Shown piece after piece: positions 46,869 through 50,547 of a stretch of DNA of 50,547 nt. Numbering within the stretch: position 1 is the first letter of the stretch; each line of letters starts with the position of its first letter. The position numbers and the translations under genes are program-made. The DNA is from an uncultured Bacteroidales bacterium (GTDB lineage Bacteria; Bacteroidota; Bacteroidia; Bacteroidales; Bacteroidaceae): the NCBI GenBank assembly GCA_902799355.1, contig CADCAG010000035.1, positions 1 through 50,547 of the forward strand, given 5' to 3'. The notes under the pieces were generated by a model, which worked only from the letters and a program-made list of their open reading frames with translations, was not told where the DNA came from and searched no databases.

Positions 46869-49133
46869 CTAATGGCTAACAGCAAACAGCTCTTGTAGGG
46901 CTGTTTCTTCTCCCACTACCCAGATGATGTCGCCAGCAATGAAGCGACGGTTAGGATGCATCGGCGAGAGGTTCTCCTTGCCTTCCTCGATGCCTACCAC
47001 CATGCAGCCGTACATGCTACGGATGCCGCTCTCTGCCATGGTCTTGCCGACAAAGGGGCTTTCGACAGAGATAATCAGCTGGCGTAGCTTCATCTCGCGG
47101 TTTTCTACCTTCAGGTCTTCCTGGATGACATCCGTCTCTAACGCATGGGCGAAGTTGGCCATTTGTTCGTCACTGCCAATAACCTGCAGGCGGTCACATG
47201 GATAGAGTATGTAGTCGCCATCGGGAATGTTCATACGGAAGCCGCCACGCAGAATGCTGCTGACATGTACGCCGTACTTCTTGCCCAGATTCAGCTCTTT
47301 CAGCGAGCTACCCATCCATAGGGAGTTGGTGGGCACGTCGAACTCGGCAATATGGATATCGCGGTCGAGCAGCTTACCCTCATAGAGCGGGCGCTTCTTG
47401 CCCTGCACCTGTGCCTCGATGTCGCGAGAGCGCAGGTTGTTGATGAACAGACGTTCCAGTAGGATGCTACGGCGCTTGATGGTTCTGGAGACCACAATCA
47501 AGGCCATGACGACAACGCCCAGCGTAATCATGATGGCATTGCTGAAACGGCTCAGGTAGTTACAGATATAGAAGATAAAGAAGACAGCGACGAAGACTCT
47601 GGCGAGCACGGTAGACAGCAAGGGCAGGTGGTTGCGGTTGCTCTCAGCCCATAGTTTCTTCCACTCCTCAGAACGGTTCTTCTTCATCACCATGGCACGC
47701 AGGAAGGGTGAGATGAAGAGCACTGTCAACACACCCGTGATGGCGTTGGCATACCAGTGGAGCGTCCATCCTGGCAGCAGCTTCTGCATGAAGGGCAGCA
47801 CGAAGGTGAACATCACGGCAATGGTGGCCGACGACAGAATGCTGTATACTAAGGTGTTGATGGCCATCTGCGTCAGTATTTGCTTCCAAGCACTCTGCTG
47901 CTGGCTGTTGGGGTGACTCATCGACAGGTGGTTGAGCAAGCTGATGATGCGCGACGACAAACGTGACTCCAAGGCATTGTAGGCGGGTGTGGCCAGTCGT
48001 ATCATATAAGGTGTCAGGAACGTGGTGATGACAGATACGGCTACGACGACTGGGTAGAGGAAGTCGCTGATGACGCCCAATGACAGACCCAACGAGGCGA
48101 TGATGAACGAGAACTCACCAATCTGTGCCATGGAGAAGCCGCAACGCATGGCAGACTTTAAACTCTCGCCCGCCAGCAGGAAAGAGAAGGAGCCGAAGAG
48201 CGCCTGACCAATGAGGATTGTCAATACCAGTGTGACGATAGGCCACGCGTAGCTGATGATGATTTGCGGATCTACCAGCATACCTACGGACACGAAGAAG
48301 ATGGCACCAAAGAGGTTCTTGACGGGTTCTACCAGCTTCTCTATCTTCTCTGCCTCCACGGTTTCTGCGAGGATGCTACCCATAATGAAGGCACCGAAGG
48401 CTGACGAGAAGCCTACCTTTGTAGAGATAACAGCCATGGCACAGCAGAGTCCCAGAGACACGACGAGCAGCACCTCGTTGTTAATGAGACGTCGCACACG
48501 GCGCAGGAAGATAGGAATGGCAAAGATACCTACCACGAGCCATAGCACAAGGAAAAAACCAATCTTCACCACAGAGCCCAGCATCTGTCCGCTGTCAGGA
48601 TTGTTGCCGCTGGCAATAGCGCTCAGCATCACCATCATGACGATGGCCAGAATATCTTCCAGTATCAGTACAGACATGACCAGTCCGGCAAACTGTTGCT
48701 GGCGTAATCCTAAGTCGTCGAAGGCTTTGTAGATAATGGTCGTAGAACTCATGGCCAGCATACCACCTAGGAAGATGCAGTCCATCCTCGACCAGCTGAA
48801 GGCTTTTCCCACGCAGACACCCAGCATGGACATAGAGAAGATGATGACCATTGCCGAGATGAACGGCGAGGCACCCATCTTCAGAATCTTCTTGAACGAG
48901 AAGTCAAGACCCAGCGAGAACAGCAGGAACATGACACCGATGTCTGCCCACAGGTGGATATTATCCGTGTCAGCGACAGAAGCGGTATAGGGCATGTGGG
49001 GCGACACCAGGAAACCTGCGACGATATACCCCAATACCAGTGGTTGCTTGAGGCGCTTGAAGATGAGTGTCACGATGCCCGCTACGATAAGCATCAGTGC
49101 CAAGTCATGTATGATGGTGGGTAGTTCTGCCAT
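46869..49133 (-). CDS. Kef-type cation:proton antiporter with two RCK-C (TrkA-C) domains
   Basis: A 754-aa membrane protein of the CPA2 family. The N-terminal ~390 residues form the Na+/H+ exchanger core (LVLGYIVAGFLVSPHMPYT, SLGLDFSFKK, the LILEDILAIVMM helix with the acidic ion-binding residues, FSSAFGAFIMGSILAET). Further helices up to about residue 560 are followed by two cytoplasmic TrkA-C ligand-binding domains (about 590-665 and 685-750; GIRSMYGCMVVGIEEG, AGDIIWVVGE). It probably exchanges K+ or Na+ for protons. The ATG at 49133 is preferred to a TTG at 49145. It starts 14 bases after the pepT stop, so it is the second gene of that operon. Confidence 0.9.
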   Translation of the reverse strand: MAELPTIIHDLALMLIVAGIVTLIFKRLKQPLVLGYIVAGFLVSPHMPYTASVADTDNIHLWADIGVMFLLFSLGLDFSFKKILKMGASPFISAMVIIFSMSMLGVCVGKAFSWSRMDCIFLGGMLAMSSTTIIYKAFDDLGLRQQQFAGLVMSVLILEDILAIVMMVMLSAIASGNNPDSGQMLGSVVKIGFFLVLWLVVGIFAIPIFLRRVRRLINNEVLLVVSLGLCCAMAVISTKVGFSSAFGAFIMGSILAETVEAEKIEKLVEPVKNLFGAIFFVSVGMLVDPQIIISYAWPIVTLVLTILIGQALFGSFSFLLAGESLKSAMRCGFSMAQIGEFSFIIASLGLSLGVISDFLYPVVVAVSVITTFLTPYMIRLATPAYNALESRLSSRIISLLNHLSMSHPNSQQQSAWKQILTQMAINTLVYSILSSATIAVMFTFVLPFMQKLLPGWTLHWYANAITGVLTVLFISPFLRAMVMKKNRSEEWKKLWAESNRNHLPLLSTVLARVFVAVFFIFYICNYLSRFSNAIMITLGVVVMALIVVSRTIKRRSILLERLFINNLRSRDIEAQVQGKKRPLYEGKLLDRDIHIAEFDVPTNSLWMGSSLKELNLGKKYGVHVSSILRGGFRMNIPDGDYILYPCDRLQVIGSDEQMANFAHALETDVIQEDLKVENREMKLRQLIISVESPFVGKTMAESGIRSMYGCMVVGIEEGKENLSPMHPNRRFIAGDIIWVVGEETALQELFAVSH

Positions 49134-49147
49134 TCTTTCGTTCAATG

Positions 49148-50371
49148 TTAATCATTGTAGCTCGCGGTGAGCTCACAAATCTTGACAATCAGCTGCTTGG
49201 CTTTCTCCATGGACTGGATGGGCACAAACTCGTAGGGGCCGTGGAAGTTGATGCCTCCAGCAAAGATGTTGGGGCAGGGGAGACCCTTGAACGACAACTG
49301 GGCACCGTCAGTGCCGCCACGGATGGGCTTCACCTTGGGGGCGATGCCACACTCCTGCATGGCTTTCAGCACGAGGTCGATGACATGCATCTGTGGGTCG
49401 ATCTTCTCCTTCATATTATAGTACTGGTCGCTGACCACACACTCTACCGTACCCTCGCCATAGCGCTCGTTCATCTGCTCAGCACAGCGCTGGATGAAGC
49501 GCTTGCGGTCTTCAAACCTGTCGCGGTCGTGGTCGCGGATGATGTAGCTGAGACGAGCCTGTTCCACACCAGCCGTGATGTTCAGCAGATGATAGAAACC
49601 CTGATAGCCCTCAGTCGTCTCTGGTGTCTCGTCGGCAGGTAGCATGGCAGCAAACTCCATGGCCAGGCGGTTGGCATTGACCATTTTGTCTTTGGCATAG
49701 CCAGGGTGTACGCTGACGCCCTTGATGGTAATCTTTGCCGAGGCAGCGTTGAAGTTCTCATACTCCAGCTCGCCCATGTCGCCGCCATCCATGGTGTAGG
49801 CCCACTGACAACCGAACTTCTCGACGTCGAAATGGTGGGCGCCCATGCCTATCTCCTCATCGGGATTGAAGGCAATGCGTATCTTGCCGTGCTTGATGTC
49901 CTTATGTTGCTGCAGGTAGACCATCGCCTCGACAATCTCGGCGATGCCTGCCTTGTCGTCGGCACCCAGCAGTGTGGTGCCGTCCGTGACAATGAGGTCT
50001 TCACCTACATGCTGCAGGAGCTCAGGGAACTTCTTGGGTGACATCATAATACCCTCGCTGAGCAGTATGTCGCTGCCATCATAGTTCTTGACTATCTGGG
50101 GCTTGATGTCGGCACCTGAGCAGTCGGGGCTGGTGTCGTAGTGCGAGATGAAGCCAATGGTGGGGATGTCGCCCTTGGTATTGGCCTTGAGGGTGGCATA
50201 GAGGTAGCCCTTCTCATCGAGTTCTACGTCGTCGAGGCCTTCATGTTCCAGTTCTTTCTTCAGGTACTCGGCAAACAGCAGTTGCTTGTCGGTGCTGGGC
50301 ACCGTCTGGCTGTCTTCAGCCGACTGTGTATCCAATTTGGTATAGTTTAGGAATCTCTCAGTAATATCCAT
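49148..50371 (-). CDS. pepT: Peptidase T (tripeptide aminopeptidase)
   Basis: A 407-aa M20B metallopeptidase that removes the N-terminal residue of tripeptides in the cytoplasm. It carries the zinc-binding [37 protein letters not shown] (general-base Glu and zinc ligand) and the late [12 protein letters not shown] with the final zinc His. Length equals the family norm (about 405-410). First gene of a two-gene operon with the antiporter. A 15-bp inverted repeat brackets its promoter and leader. Confidence 0.96.
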   Translation of the reverse strand: MDITERFLNYTKLDTQSAEDSQTVPSTDKQLLFAEYLKKELEHEGLDDVELDEKGYLYATLKANTKGDIPTIGFISHYDTSPDCSGADIKPQIVKNYDGSDILLSEGIMMSPKKFPELLQHVGEDLIVTDGTTLLGADDKAGIAEIVEAMVYLQQHKDIKHGKIRIAFNPDEEIGMGAHHFDVEKFGCQWAYTMDGGDMGELEYENFNAASAKITIKGVSVHPGYAKDKMVNANRLAMEFAAMLPADETPETTEGYQGFYHLLNITAGVEQARLSYIIRDHDRDRFEDRKRFIQRCAEQMNERYGEGTVECVVSDQYYNMKEKIDPQMHVIDLVLKAMQECGIAPKVKPIRGGTDGAQLSFKGLPCPNIFAGGINFHGPYEFVPIQSMEKAKQLIVKICELTASYND

Positions 50372-50373
50372 AA

Positions 50374-50416
50374 AAAATGCTTATCTTTCCATTCAGCATG
50401 CAAAGATAAGCATTTT
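50374..50416. promoter_or_regulatory. Promoter/leader of pepT inside a 15-bp inverted repeat
   Basis: AAAATGCTTATCTTT (50374-50388) and AAAGATAAGCATTTT (50402-50416) are perfect inverted arms with a 13-base spacer. The minus-strand -7 box TATCTTTG (50401-50408) lies in the distal arm, and the proximal arm ends two bases before the pepT ATG (50371). Confidence 0.6.
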
Positions 50417-50493
50417 CTGTCAAATAACGACTGTTAACGCTCGTTTTTTACCCTTAATTCCGCAAAACCATTATAAACTATACTTTTTAAGCG

Positions 50494-50523
50494 CCTGAGC
50501 AACAAAAAGTTGCTCAGGATTTT
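50494..50523 (+). terminator. Hairpin with T tract, possible terminator or attenuator
   Basis: A 10-bp perfect stem (50494-50503 CCTGAGCAAC with 50509-50518 GTTGCTCAGG), a 5-base loop of A, then ATTTT. No plus-strand gene ends just before it. It could belong to the leader of a plus-strand gene starting near 50527. Confidence 0.55.
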
Positions 50524-50526
50524 GTC

Positions 50527-50547
50527 ATGTCAGAAATTTTACCTATC
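50527..50547 (+). CDS. Possible start of a gene running off the window
   Basis: The ATG at 50527 opens MSEILPI up to the window end. There is no ribosome-binding site and only seven codons, so support is weak. Confidence 0.2.

Overview
The window looks like a chromosomal segment of a member of the Bacteroidales, most likely Prevotellaceae (Prevotella/Segatella type). The evidence is the Bacteroidetes promoter -7 box (TAnnTTTG) in front of many genes, lipoproteins, PorT-like barrels and S41/S37 peptidases typical of the group, GLUG/BspA-like surface proteins, and C-terminal tails resembling type IX secretion sorting domains. No tRNA, CRISPR array or complete insertion sequence was seen.

Layout. 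(1) 1-5.7 kb is core: the end of gapA, miaA, a membrane acyltransferase, metG, then a queuosine pair (precursor transporter plus queF) behind a structured leader. (2) 5.8-10.3 kb is one minus-strand operon of envelope proteins: barrel, S41 lipoprotein peptidase, S37 lipoprotein peptidase, barrel. (3) 10.6-21.2 kb carries two very large secreted proteins (1497 and about 1747 aa) and a lipoprotein. (4) 21.3-23.6 kb holds an oxaloacetate-decarboxylase-alpha-like protein without the biotinylated lysine, and an HD-domain protein. (5) 23.6-25.3 kb is a small element: a lone VapE/VirE-type P-loop ATPase gene bracketed by about 50-bp inverted repeats made of GGGTAAGTGTTT-like units.

(6) 25.4-43.8 kb is an AT-rich accessory island with many small toxin-antitoxin-like modules: Fic, orphan HicB, AbiEii pair, orphan antitoxin, MNT-HEPN. 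It also has a polyvalent-kinase-like protein, a four-gene operon (WG-repeat protein, unknown, FISUMP-domain protein, HNH nuclease) that runs into an orphan 5S rRNA-like sequence, a DnaB-like protein with a broken Walker A, an ADP-ribosylglycohydrolase, and an FtsZ paralogue translationally coupled to a protein of unknown family. That last protein shares a domain (here called HPEG, after its His-Pro-Glu-Gly motif) with a membrane protein at 37.1 kb and with a gene remnant at 29.0 kb. The island is full of dispersed duplications (121, 103, 102, 29 and 20 bp) and gene fragments, which points to repeated recombination.

(7) 43.9-50.5 kb returns to core genes: lptD, a Kef-type cation:proton antiporter, and pepT.

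The best candidates for something undescribed are the FtsZ-paralogue/HPEG gene pair, the VapE element with its repeats, the HNH operon ending in a 5S-like RNA, and the biotin-less decarboxylase. All functions are read from sequence by eye; no database search was possible.
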